Assembly: GCF_030272615.1 (NCBI RefSeq)
Contig: NC_081413.1
Location: forward strand, 441,831,038 to 441,895,037
Source of the DNA: Cryptomeria japonica
Lineage: Eukaryota > Streptophyta > Pinopsida > Cupressales > Cupressaceae
Length of the DNA stretch: 64,000 bases
Direction: 5' to 3'
A model generated the notes under the pieces. The model saw only the letters and a list, made by a program, of their open reading frames with translations. It had not been told where the DNA came from and did no database searches. The translations under genes were made by a program, and so were the position numbers. Below are positions 46,851 through 58,200 of this stretch, piece by piece. The first letter of the stretch is position 1; every line of letters starts with the position of its first letter.

Positions 46851-49800
46851 CATCAATGACAAAGATTGTCAAGATGTCAGTAGAGTTGTAGTCTCAACCT
46901 TGTAACTGGGTAGTTACAATTTGAAATAGATCTGCCAAAATCAAGTTTATACTCTCCAAAAACTTCTTACTATCTCTTATTGTTGTCTCTATTCTTTTAA
47001 ATGTACCGGTGAGGCATTGCATATGCTCTATCGGTGTTTTCTGTTCCTGTACAAGTGCCTCAAATATTTCCTTCCGCAATGATGCTAGATAGTCCAATCT
47101 TGGACTTAGTTTTAATCTCAAATTTTTTGCCTTATTTACTACTCTCCTTTTCTCTTTCTAACTTAAGTAACTCTTCCTCAAAATTTGTTATCCTTTGCTC
47201 AAAAACTAATAATGTATTAGGTGAGTTAACAAAATTATCAGCAAGTTTATTGATTACATCCTATACCTTGCTCATTTTCTTATCTATGTCTACTATCAAA
47301 AAATTTGTCTTGCAGGTGTCTTTGTACATAGTTTTGTATTCTTTCAATAAGTTACATAGTTCCGGTAGAAGTGTGTCAAATTTCCTAGTACACTTCTTTA
47401 TCTGATCTTCAAAGAATTTTTGCTTTTCAATTCCTACCTTATTCTTCAAAGTCCCTTCCTTTATTTTCTCAATAGTCACCATGTTCTTAGTGATGTATTT
47501 ACACAAAGTATCAAGTGTTTTTAAATAATCCTTATTGTCTTTGTTACAGTTAGGAGCAATTACCTTCAAAATTGGGACTATGTCATCTATAGCTTTATAA
47601 GCCTGTGAACTACAATCTATTATCCTTTTGATTGAATCTAAGAGTACTTCAGTTACATTTGTTGATTTGTGGCCTGCTGAGGAGGAACCAACATTCTGAA
47701 TTCCACCGGTGGAGGAAGTAACCAAGCTTGTTGTGACCTCTGGTAGGTCTGTTTGTGTTTGCATTTCTTTAAGCAATGGTTTGTGTACTTCTCCTATTTT
47801 CAGTTGTACTATTTCCTCATGACTCTGTTCCTGTACCTGTTCCTATTCTAGAGCCTTTTTCTCTTCTTGTTTCTCTATCTATTCTCCTGTGTTATCATTT
47901 GCCGGTTTCTCTTGTGTTTGATCAGTTTTCTCAGTTACTGGTGGCTTACTAGCCATGTCTATCTTACTAGTTGTATCTTTATCTACCACAATGTTGATCT
48001 TTTGTGTATCAACATCTACTGTGTATAGTACCTCAAGATTAGGATTAATATCCTTTATGTTCATACTCTCATCTGCCGGTTGATCTTTAGTATTTTTTAC
48101 CGATGATGTAATTTGAGGCGGTGGGGATAAGTTATCTTTAACATTGTTACTCGGAGGTCCACCAACCTTTCCTTTTCCTTTGTCTCTCTCCTTCTGATAT
48201 ACCTTTATTGGTTTGGGGTTCCTGTATTCTTCCTATTTTTCTTTCTCAATAAGAAATATGTCCCATGCATTTTCTGTTTCTTCAGTTACCTCATTAACTC
48301 TTCCAACCATTAAAGCAATATGCCGGTGTGCAGTAGAGAATATTGACCGGCTGGCTTCAACAATTAAATCATCTATCTCCTTAGGTGAGTTTACTGGATA
48401 AATAGCTAGTAACTTTTCAATTTTGATTTTCTTATCAAGCTCTATAACAACTTGTCTTCTTGCTTCTAGTCTTTTGAACAGTTCATCTGGTACTTCATTT
48501 ACAACTTCCATTAGAAACTTCTTATACATGTCCATGTGCAAAATAACACTATTTTCTACTTGTTCTTTTTCATCTCCTGTCAAAGTGTCATAGACCTTTC
48601 CTATGTTTTTGAGTTTCCCTTCCTCTATAATTTTATTTAGCAATATGTCAAGAGGGGCCAAGTTTTGTTTTGTTCTCTTCTTCTTCTTGGGTGTCAGTTT
48701 CTTCTTTGGTATAGTCTTTTTAACTGGAGATCTTACTGCTTGTTGTTTCTGTCTAGTTCTCCTAGGTGAAGGTGTGGTTGCCGGTGAAGGATCTCTTTTC
48801 TTTACAACTCTTTTGAAAGCTGCAGGGATGTCACTCTCCGAAGAAGTGCCTACCGGTGATAGGTGAGTCTCAAGCTGTAGAATTCCTAACTCATCCTCAG
48901 TGATACTGGTTTGCTTTAATACATCTTATTTAATAGCCTTTGCCTATCTAGAACCTCTTCTCACAACTTCCTCAACCTTTTTCACTATCTTCTTAGATTG
49001 AATTTGTTTTTCTATGGTCTCAACACTACCAAATAATTCTTCCTTTGGTTCATTTGGTGCTCCCATAAGTGATTTAGCATAAGTCTCAATTATATGATCA
49101 TCTGTCTCATAGCCCATCTCTGTTACCCAGATTGTTCTTGGGATGACTACTTCCATCCAGATCTCATCCTTTTTTATTACAAAACATATATCATCCTTGT
49201 ACTTGTCAACAATCTTCTATCATAATCTGATTCTCTTCTTCATTTTGGCCTTACGTGCTTGAAAGTATTCATGGATATTCTTTTCCTTGTCTTCACCAAT
49301 GTTGTTGAATAGTTTTGTCAACTATTTTCCTGCCGGTATATCAAATCCAAGTACTTTATAGCCTATACGGGGAACCTATTTGGTTATGTGTAGCATCAAA
49401 CATCCAAGCAGATTACCAAATCTAAAAGTTCCTTTCTTATCTTTCTTTATCTTGCCTAAGTTGTCAATTAACTCATCTTTTAACCATTCACATATGTCAA
49501 TTTTCACATTGTCTGTAACCATATCATAAGCACTTTTAATGCATAAACTTGAAACTGAGTTAAGTCTATTTGCATGAGTAGCTTTATACACTAAAATCAT
49601 GCCAACAAATCTCACATTTATATCTATTACATCATTTACCCTCAAGGACCTCCTGTCGGATGTTGCACCAGTTAGTTTAGCTACTAGGTCATTGGAGACC
49701 TTTTTAGTCTTGTCAGGTCTTTTACCAGTGGATGGTAACCTTGTGACAACTTTCACAGCTTCCTTGGTAATTTTGTGAATTGCATCTAACTAGAAAAATT

Positions 49801-50164
49801 CACCATGTACCCTGCTTAAGACTATCCTAATCACATCCTTGGGAAATTCAGGAATGCAGAGGATTTCAGTAAATCCTAGGGTTTCAATGATTTTATGTTC
49901 TGGTTTTACATTTTCGAAATTATCACATATGACAGATTTATACATTGTTTTGATCTCTTCATCTCCCAATTCCTCTATATTACAGTAAATGTAAATTCTG
50001 AGGTCTTCAACATAAACAACTCCTTTCGGTATTTGAGAGAAAGCACCTATATTGTCATCTTTCTTTGGTACCTCAGGAACTAGTTGAAATATGGGCCTAG
50101 GGTGTTTTATAACCTTGACTATAGTACGGTTTTCTATATATTCAAGTGCAAAGGTGGATGCCAT
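46828..50164 (-). pseudogene. Large unknown ORF of element E (about 1,100 codons)
   Basis: It starts at the ATG at 50162-50164 (MASTFALEYIENRTIVKVIK). The first 330 residues look globular: VVYVEDLRIYIYCNIEELGD, DVIDINVRFVGMILVYKATH and RFGNLLGCLMLHITK. A Lys/Pro-rich segment follows near 48700-48850 (TPSPRRTRQKQQAVRSPVKK), then a helical domain at 48233-48661 (LDILLNKIIEEGKLKNIG, RLEARRQVVIELDKKIK), an acidic linker and a long coiled-coil end (47261-47776 and 46894-47121). Eleven stops (eight TAG, two TGA, one TAA) and a single frameshift near 47140 break it. It lies downstream of the zinc-knuckle ORF. I recognise no family; a distant link to putative plant transposon proteins is possible. 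Confidence 0.6.
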
Positions 50165-50510
50165 GATGATAAATACCTTTTTTTGTCTTCAGATGGATTG
50201 ATTGCTTGAAGTGCTTCACCTCTTTGCTTGAAATCCATTAGCTCTGCAAATTTTGCACTCTACGAATGTTTGAAATCATGGTGAAATGAAATGGAGCCAA
50301 AAACACAAATTTATAATGTTTATTTGACATCTACCACATTTAATGCATGCCGGTTAAGTAGTCACTTAACATTGTCTTCCAGTAATGAAGTAATTTCCAA
50401 CTTCTCATCTCTAACCGAGGGAGTAATAGCACATGTGTCATTAGATTGCAAAACCCTCAAGGAAACTTTCTTCAATTTGATGAAGAACTTCCTGCCAGTG
50501 GAGCACTACT

Positions 50511-51686
50511 CTATCCTACCGGTGAAGCATCACTCTGTCCTGTTGGTGAAGCATTGATTGGTTCTACCACTGGAGGAGTATTCCCAACATTTAGATCAGC
50601 TTTTCTAATCCATTGTTTTGAGAATTCTTGCTTAACCTCTTCAACTTTTTCTTTACCTTTCAAGCTATAACTTTTGTTGTCTGTTGCTGATCCTTTACTT
50701 CTACAAAATTTTCCAATATGCCCAATCTTGTTACATGCATAACAAGTCACATTATTCTTCTGAATAGCTTTCCCATAACCTATGTCGGTTTGTGTTTTGC
50801 ATTGATTAGATAAATGTCCAAATCTTCCACAAACATAACATCTCACATTCATTCTATAATTTTCAGAGTTGTGACCAACTTTGTTGCATTTTGAATATTG
50901 ACTGGTGGGTGTGTTGATATTTTGATAATTTCTAGATCTACATTCATTTTCTCTATGACCATACTTATTACAGTTAAAGCATTTTCCATTGAATTTATAA
51001 GCATTAGGTTGCCTTACGGGTTTGCTATGATCCTGTGTGTTTGCAGTACCAGAGCTTTCACCAACTTCAAAGCCAATTCCAGAAGTGTCACCTTTAGGTT
51101 TTTGATTCTTCAGCAAGTTACCAAGTTCCTTTGAGATTTTCTTGAATTTTTCTTTATGTTGATTTGCAGTTTCTAGTTCTCTTTCTAAGACTTCTTTTGC
51201 CTCATCAGTTCATTGGAGTCATTCTGAGTGTGCATCAGATCTATCTTCAATAAATCATTTTCATAGCTAAGTCTTGTGTTCTCATTTGCTGCATCACTTA
51301 GTCTTCTGGTCAATTCTTCTTCATTCTTCTTCCTATCTTCAATTTCCTTACAAAATCTCATAGTCATATCCTACATCTCAGTCTTTTTTGTCATGTTCTC
51401 TTGTTTCAGCTTGTTTATCATATCATTAAGTGATTCCTTTTCATCATTATCATTTTGCATCTTTTCACAAAGTTCTCTTCTCTTATTTCTTGCAATAGTA
51501 AGATTCTCTTGAAGTGTTTGATTGATATCCTGAGCTACTTTTAGATCATCTTCTAGTTTGATATTTTTCAAAATTTCTCTATATCATAGTCTGAGAGAGC
51601 TCCTTCAAGTTGCTTCATCAGATTTTCCTTTTCTAGCGATGTCAAGATCTTCCTCAAGCTGTTAGGCTTCTGAAAATAGAGGACCA
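50511..51686 (-). pseudogene. Element E gag-like ORF: coiled coil and four zinc knuckles
   Basis: Beginning within 50 bp of the PBS, the minus strand encodes a Lys/Glu/Asn-rich coiled coil (51185-51620, e.g. VAQDINQTLQENLTIARNK, RRLSDAANENTRLSYENDL). After a frameshift near 51215 four knuckles follow: CFNCNKYGHRENEC, a degenerate SKCNKVGHNSENY, CYVCGRFGHLSNQC and CYACNKIGHIGKFC. A Lys-rich tail ends near 50511 (DASPVG). The capsid-like UBN2 domain of copia gag is missing. It could bind RNA for packaging but not form particles alone. Confidence 0.75.
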
Positions 51687-51699
51687 GGCTCTAATACCA
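51687..51699 (-). promoter_or_regulatory. Primer binding site of element E
   Basis: TGGTATTAGAGCC in minus sense, one change from the initiator tRNA-Met complement TGGTATCAGAGCC, two bases from the LTR. Confidence 0.88.
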
Positions 51700-51701
51700 A
51701 T

Positions 51702-52506
51702 TGTTAGGATTCACACAGATACTGAGAGGGGGGGGGGTGTGAATCACTATCTAACCGGTAAGGTGAATTTCTTTACTTAAAACATACAGAACATATTATA
51801 ACAGTGTACTGATATACAAGAAATAATGCAATAAATAGAAATGAAAGTAACCACATAAGAAACACACCATAACACAATGTTTTAACAAGGAAACCTAGTG
51901 TGGGAAAAACCTCAGTGGGATTTGTGACCCACAATATTCACTTACTGGCCAATAAGAGAATATTACTACTACAAGAGGGGCCTACACATGCAGGAAGGCC
52001 AACTGCCTAGAGCTCACTGCTCAATGGGAAGTCTCACTAACTTACAATGTGGATTATACAAATCCAATATCTTGTACTGCTTTACAATAGCATCTATAAT
52101 GCTAGATCCAGTACTAGTTTCTGCTCTGTTCTTTACATAAAACCTTTAACCTATATTTCGCATAATAGGTTTGCCTAATATCTTTTTTTTATCTCCTACA
52201 AAATGTCTACAATGATCTCTCTTATATACAAGAGTCATTTTACAACTTGCCAAGTCCGCTTACAAAGTTTTTACAATAATAAATAAAATATAATATATCA
52301 AAAATCCTGTCGGCCTCTGTGCCGGTATGCTTCCTTTCTTTGTGGTGCTGGTGGTCTGAGTGCCAATGTAGAGTGTGATCTGTTGATGCCGGTGAACTAT
52401 CTTGCCGGTGTAATGCCTTGCCGATGCCATAGGATTGTAAGGTTACCATCAATGACAAAACCTTCAATCACCTACAATGTCTCATTGGAGTGTGCATATG
52501 CCAACA
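51702..52506 (-). repeat. LTR of element E (5' LTR)
   Basis: 805 bp. It begins TGTTAGGATTCACACAG with a run of 12 Gs and ends ATATGCCAACA. It is equal in length to the other copy, with scattered substitutions. Confidence 0.92.
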
Positions 52507-52511
52507 CCAAC

Positions 52512-52867
52512 TCATTGAGCTGAAAAGCCACCCTACTTTTTTTGCTGCCATTTAAAAGTTCAGACATCCTTCTTAGGAAGAGCACATTCTCTTTCCTATA
52601 CACATTTATGACAACCTACCAAACATATGTGTGCAAGGGGTTACTTAGGACCTACTGCAATAAGAAAATACTATGGAGGAATGCGTGGCTAAAGCTCGTT
52701 CACTGCACACTCTCCAAACCTTTGTACATATGGATTATGATCCTTTTAAAATCTTTTCAATTTCCATGAAATGAATTACCATTAAATATCAACTTCCACT
52801 GATGGACAGGTTGTAAATATTGCTTCCAACACTTGATTTCTATATATACACATGGGAAAAAAGGTTA
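52512..52867. other. Spacer between E and G
   Basis: About 360 bp with no long frame, LTR end or repeat. It belongs to the older sequence into which both E and G inserted. Confidence 0.35.
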
Positions 52868-53059
52868 CATTCTGTAGCGTCCTAAAATTGCGACACTTGC
52901 AATTTCGACCGCATTTGGGTCTTCACGATGGCGACGCAACACGCAACCTAAATGGAGACCCCGAAACCTGATTATGACACTGAAAACTGCATTTTCTTGC
53001 ACCCTGGCCTGAACCTCCTTTGCACCCTGCTGTCCCGGGAGGTGGGACCAGAGTGCCTA

Positions 53060-53087
53060 GCGCCCTGGTCCCCCAGGACCATGGCGC
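53060..53087 (+). repeat. GC hairpin in the U3 of G
   Basis: GCGCCCTGGTCC and AGGACCATGGCGC form a stem of about 12 bp with one mismatch around a CCC loop. The right LTR has two such units (59660-59687 and 59684-59709), the first perfectly paired. That accounts for the 24-bp length difference of the LTRs. Confidence 0.8.
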
Positions 53088-53225
53088 CCAGCGCCCTGGT
53101 CCCTGGCCCTATTTTGGGCCCGGTTTCCTATGGGGCTTCGGGTCTTTTTGATTGCAAATTGGAAAATTAACTTTCCTGGTCGGCCTAAGGTCGGGAAAAT
53201 CAGTCTATTAACCCTAATTGGCAAG

Positions 53226-53234
53226 TATATAAAC
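53226..53234 (+). promoter_or_regulatory. TATA box of G LTR
   Basis: TATATAAAC is kept identical in the right LTR at 59850-59858. Transcription would begin near 53258. Confidence 0.65.
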
Positions 53235-53714
53235 TACATTTGCCTCTCCCATTTGGGTAAGAGGGACATATGCGTACAAGCGTGGAAACTATACTCAAGC
53301 ATTCAAGCATTCAAGCATTCCTTCAAGTAATTGATCATTTCAAGTCTCCATTCAAGGCTAAGTGTTGCATTCAAGACAAGGATTCAACCATTGAAGAGGA
53401 GATCACTTACAACACATTACATGCTACAACATACAACATACAACAAACAATAACATCTATACCTTCGCATATAAGGATACAAACATCCTTACAACAAGGT
53501 ATTAGTACTTGTTTTACATTACATTTACAGCAATTTCTCATTTCTTGGTTAATTCCAAAATCGGGGTTTGACCTAAAGGCAAACCCCTAATCCCTAACCC
53601 CCCAATCGTCTTCGCTTTTCTATGTGTAGGTTGCAGGTACGTGGCTGAAATTGAAGATCTGGAATCCTTGTGCAGAGACGAATAGATCCCCCTTCGTTTC
53701 GCGGATTTTTCGGA

Positions 53715-53742
53715 GGACCGTGGCGCTCGGGCGCCATCGTCC
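53715..53742 (+). repeat. GGACCGTGGCGC hairpin in transcribed LTR of G
   Basis: GGACCGTGGCGC, loop TCGG, GCGCCATCGTCC. It pairs over 12 positions with one mismatch and one G-U. It is repeated in the right LTR near 60339-60366, and related modules occur in the leader. Confidence 0.8.
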
Positions 53743-54113
53743 CGACAACTTTTGCTCAAATTTGTAGGATAGTGCCGTATCGACATTTTACTGCTAATTC
53801 CAGGTCCGCAGCTTCATCCTATATCCCTATCTCAGTTTATAAGTGAATCTTTCTCACTTTCTATGCATTCCTAGCTTAATTCTTCTATCAACATTCTTTA
53901 CAAAAGAGGGTAGCCTTGCTTTCTTAACCCTTGAAACTCATTTAGCATCCAATCTTGCATTGTGTGGGATTGGATCTTGTGGGTTTCAACCCCTCTTTTG
54001 AATGTAAAGTCTCCCAAGTGAAAACCATCAACCCTAGTGACTCTCCCTTCTCTCTCCTCGGAGTTGGGGAGGGGAGAACGACTAGGGTTCGAGCGATTAT
54101 TTTCCGCTTTACA

Positions 54114-54135
54114 TTTTGGTGAACCCAACGTGAAC
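54114..54135 (+). promoter_or_regulatory. Primer binding site of G
   Basis: TTTTGGTGAACCCAACGTGA begins at the LTR end. It matches the site of element C except for one base. The tRNA is not assigned. Confidence 0.65.
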
Positions 54136-54492
54136 ATCCTTTCTGATTATTCATAGTTAGATCTGAAAATTGGATTCCTTGATTACATTTCCATGTTTGA
54201 TCTTTTGCAAAATTTTAGAGGTTAATTGCATAAAAACCCTAAATTTTCTTTTTAAGTAATTAAACTTGTGAAATGTTTAATTGTTAATGCTTGTTTCAGA
54301 TCTTCCCTTCTATTACAAATTATCAATTCATATTTGTGCTTTAATTTTGAAAATTATGTGGTTAAGTGTCAAAACCCTAATTTTTGAAACCCTCTTGATT
54401 CAACCTTTGTCCGACAATTTCACTGATCAAAACATCTCCAAATTGGTTGTAACTTTGGATTCCGCAATAAAATCACAATATCTCTCACCCCT

Positions 54493-54567
54493 GAAAATTT
54501 GGAAAAAAGTTGCGAGGACCGTGTGCACTCCGAGCGCCATCGTCCCCGACATTTTTTCCAAAATTTC
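54493..54567 (+). repeat. Leader stem-loop module 1 of G
   Basis: GAAAATTTGGAAAAAAG on the left pairs with CATTTTTTCCAAAATTTC on the right. Inside lie GAGGACCGTGTGC and GAGCGCCATCGTCC, the same core as in the LTR hairpin. The whole forms an imperfect inverted repeat of about 75 bp. Confidence 0.8.
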
Positions 54568-55113
54568 GGGAGCGAGATCTTATTGTAGTTTTCTGCTCAA
54601 ATCCAGAATTTTGGCTGATTTTATCAATTTTAACACCTTCAAAATTACAGTCAAAGTTGGTCTTGTGATTGCTTGGTTTAGGGCTTCTAATCATTCAAAA
54701 ATTGTTGAAATTGAAATTTTGTGTCAAAATTGTTTTCTTACAGTCCTAAATCTGAAAAGTGTGTTAACATTCATTCGAAATTTCAGTAATTCATTCAAAT
54801 TGTTGCAATTTGTGAATTTTGAAATTAAGTGCTTAATTACAACAACTTTGATTTCCGCTTTCAAAATTGAATTTTGCGTGAAATTGAGTCAACTTTCAAA
54901 TTCCAACACTTGCATTGCTTTTGGTATTCCCTCTAAAATCATAAAATTCAAAATTTCAGTTTCCCTCTCTTTTTCAAAATTCAAATTTTGCATTTTTCGA
55001 CAATCTTGGTAGGGTTCAATTCTGAGATTGCAACTTTAATTTGGCCTATCTACAGATCATAAAATCACTCAATTTTTTCAGGTTAGCTGTAAAATCATCA
55101 TAACTTTCATCCC

Positions 55114-55191
55114 TGAAAAATTCGAAAAAAGTTGCGAGGACCGTGTGCACTCCGAGCGCCACGGTCCCGGACATTTTTTCCGAAATTTCGG
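55114..55191 (+). repeat. Leader stem-loop module 2 of G
   Basis: A second copy 621 bp downstream: GAAAAATTCGAAAAAAG, core GGACCGTG ... CACGGTCC (8 perfect pairs), ACATTTTTTCCGAAATTTC. Arm changes partly compensate each other compared with module 1 (TTTGG/CCAAA against TTCG/CCGAA). Confidence 0.8.
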
Positions 55192-55294
55192 GAGATTGTC
55201 CTGATTGTATTTAACAGCTTAAATCTAGAAGATTGGCTGGTTTTACTGAAATTTGCTACCTCTAAAATTCAAAATCTCTCTCTTTCTTTAGTGC

Positions 55295-58200
55295 ATGAGT
55301 TTTACAACAATAAGCCCTACCTACACTATTCCCGTTAGACGAAGCCTTAGAATTAAGTCTTTCCAAGGTTTAATTACTGAGGAGATGGAACCTAGTTTGA
55401 ATGGTCTTTTTAACGAGGACATGGGTAATTCCTCTAATCCTCTTAATGATGAAGAATCTCTCCATGAGGTTTCTGTAGAACAAATTTCAAAATTGGATAA
55501 CCAATTTGACGATTTTCGACAATGGATGTCTCAAGAATACCCTGATAGTCAAGCTCTTCCTTTAATTGAGGGTCTAAAACGTATGCTTCAAAGTGATAAG
55601 AATGGAATTGATATTTTGCATGGTATTGCACACATTGTGGATTGAAATGTGATGCCTATGAAAAGTTGTGCCGAAACCTTAGGTTATACACAACCTCCTA
55701 CTCAAGACAATCATTCTATTCCTTTGACGACTCCTATTGCTAGTATACCTACTTTTACATCAAATATAATGACTACTTCAATACAAGACATTCCTCCTAT
55801 GATCACTAGTCATGGGGGAAATCCTTCTTCTTCAATCAACCCTCTTCCTTCATTCAATCCGACTTCTTCTTTCATTCCTTCAATGAGTGTTCCTATTATA
55901 TCACCACAAATGAACATGACGCAAGGGGGTAATTCATTTAACCATTTCATTCCTCCTTGTAGTGTTCCTCCTTTCCAATCATCTCCTATGAATAACTATC
56001 ATAGTGTCCCACCACCATACTCTCTACCTTCTTTCAATAACATAACACCTCCATCACAATCTAACACGTCTAATATGAACTCTTCGACTGAAGCGACCAT
56101 TAATAATCTTGCACAAACTGTCTCTTCTTTACAACAACAAATTGCCTCTATGAATCAATCTAAGTTTAGTGTTCCCACATTTGACGTTGCGAGCCCACTT
56201 TCTCTTGATATTGTTCGAGCTATTCCCCCTAAACATGTTGAAATTCCGCATTTGGAGATTTATAATGGTAAAGGTGATCCTCTAACACATGTTAAGACAT
56301 TTCAAACAATATGTACCGATTTTGCTTATGACCAAAGGTTGCTTGCAAAACTGTTTACTAGAACATTAAGAGATAAAGCCCTACAATGGTATTGCTCGTT
56401 GCCTTCTTATTCTATTACTTCTTTCGAACAACTTGCAAATGCTTTTATTCAACAATTTCAAAACAATATAAGTCCTAAAGTTACTTTGATTGATTTAATG
56501 CATTGCAAACAAGGTGTTAAAGAAAAAGTGACTGATTTCATTGGTAGATATAAGCATTTGTATGCTCAAATTTCTTTTCCAGTGCCTAACAATGATATTC
56601 AAAGAATCTTTATTTCTAATTTACAAAAAGACATTAGAGAAAAACTCCTATTTTCTGAGTTTACTTCTTTCCAACAGTTGTGCGCAACTGTTCACAATTA
56701 TCAACTGACTGTGAGTCAAATGGAACAATCACATCCTATGGCTCCGAGTGATAAGGGTGATAGTAGTCAACAACCATTTGGGAAGTTTAAACCGAACAGA
56801 GAGTCCATTAAATTCAATGAAAACATCATCAACAACAATGTGAATGCAGCATCAGGTGTGTCTCCTATTTCTAAGTTTTTCAAGAGAGAAAGAAAGTTTA
56901 CTCCTTTGAATGAATCATTGCATAGTATTATGAATAAGTTATTGGAACAAAATGTGCTTATTCTTCCTCCTATAAGGCAAATTGATCCTACAAAAATTAA
57001 TTCACCTTATTTTGATAACAAATCTTTTTGTCAATTTCATCGTCAACCTGGGCATGATACTGAAAAATGTTTTGCTTTAAAGGGGAAAATTCAAGATTTG
57101 ATTGATAATAATACTATCTCTGTTTCTAGTGTGAATGATAAAGGCAACAAATCTGTAGCTCCTCCTACCCAAAATCTTCAGATTTTTACTGATCCATTGC
57201 CTTCTCATACCTCTAATGCGATTGATACTACTGATTCCTCTGTCTCACCTGATGATCTTGTGTCTATGACTCCGAATGTGATTAACTTTGTGGAACAACA
57301 AAAAATCCCTAAAGAACCTTCCATCACATTTGATTCTAGTGAAACTATCAGGGCACCTGATGGTCCTTTATATATAGTTGCAAAAGTCAAAAATACACCT
57401 TGTTGTGGAGTGCTTATTGATCCTTCTTGTATGGTTAATGTCATTACTGAAGAGTTTCTTTTTACTTTGCAATTGAATCAAGTGATCTATGATGAAACAA
57501 ATGTGGTTGTGAAACTATTTGATGCATTTTCTTCTCCTGCAATTGCTTCTATTACATTACCTATTGAGGTCCGTAACGAATCCCTTGATGTGGACTTTGC
57601 TATTATTCCATCATCCGAACAATTTCGTGTGAAGCTTGGCTATCCTTGGCTATCTTCCATGAAAGCTATTTCTTCTCCTATTCACAAGTGTTTGAAATTT
57701 CCCCATAATGGTGAAGTTGTTACTGTCAATCATAGTCTCTTTAAACCAGCTGAAAGAACTTCTAGTGTTCCTATTGATTACTTTTGGCCTAAACAGTTCC
57801 AATCTCTTCCTCCGCGAAGTGATCATCTTTTCAAATCTTATCAAAAGTGGAAAAAAGATATGATCTTATCTCTAAGTGAACCTAGAACACCCAAACTTGA
57901 TATTCCTATCATTCTTGAGAAGGAAGTTCTTCCTTTGAAAGATAAAACTAATGTCTTTCCTCAAGAAGATTCCCAACCCATCCCTATGGATGTGACTATG
58001 TCTATGTCTGATAAACTTCCTAAAAGTAGACCTATCCCTCCTCATCATGATGGACTTGGTCTCCTTCCTAAACAAAATATTCCTCCCTTATATGGAGCGG
58101 TTCCTCCTCCTTCCTCTTATGGAGAGAAGAGACCTTCCTCTTCTCCTATTATCCAGCCTAAGAGAGCACAACCTAAACACCCAAGTGATAAGGATGAGAA

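Larger units (their letters stand above)
45878..52506 (-). mobile_element. Non-autonomous copia-like LTR element E with a large unknown ORF
   Basis: Two LTRs of 805 bp each, flanked by TCAAC (45873-45877) and CCAAC (52507-52511), a duplication with one change. The minus strand has an initiator-Met PBS, a coiled coil with four zinc knuckles, then a 1,100-codon frame of unknown function, then PPTs. There is no protease, integrase, RT or RNase H, and no space for one, so it depends on other copia elements. LTR modules, PBS and PPT arrays match those of D and B in type. Confidence 0.87.
52873..54113 (+). repeat. Left LTR of element G
   Basis: 1,241 bp, beginning TGTAGCGTCCTAAAATTG and ending CCGCTTTACA. 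It contains a GC-rich hairpin (53060-53087), a TATA box, a triplet of AAGCATTC repeats (53294-53320) and a second hairpin (53715-53742). Confidence 0.94.

Noticed and set aside
53130-53330. Small frames in both LTRs of G
   Set aside because: They are present twice only because the LTR is duplicated. They overlap the TATA box and have no domain.
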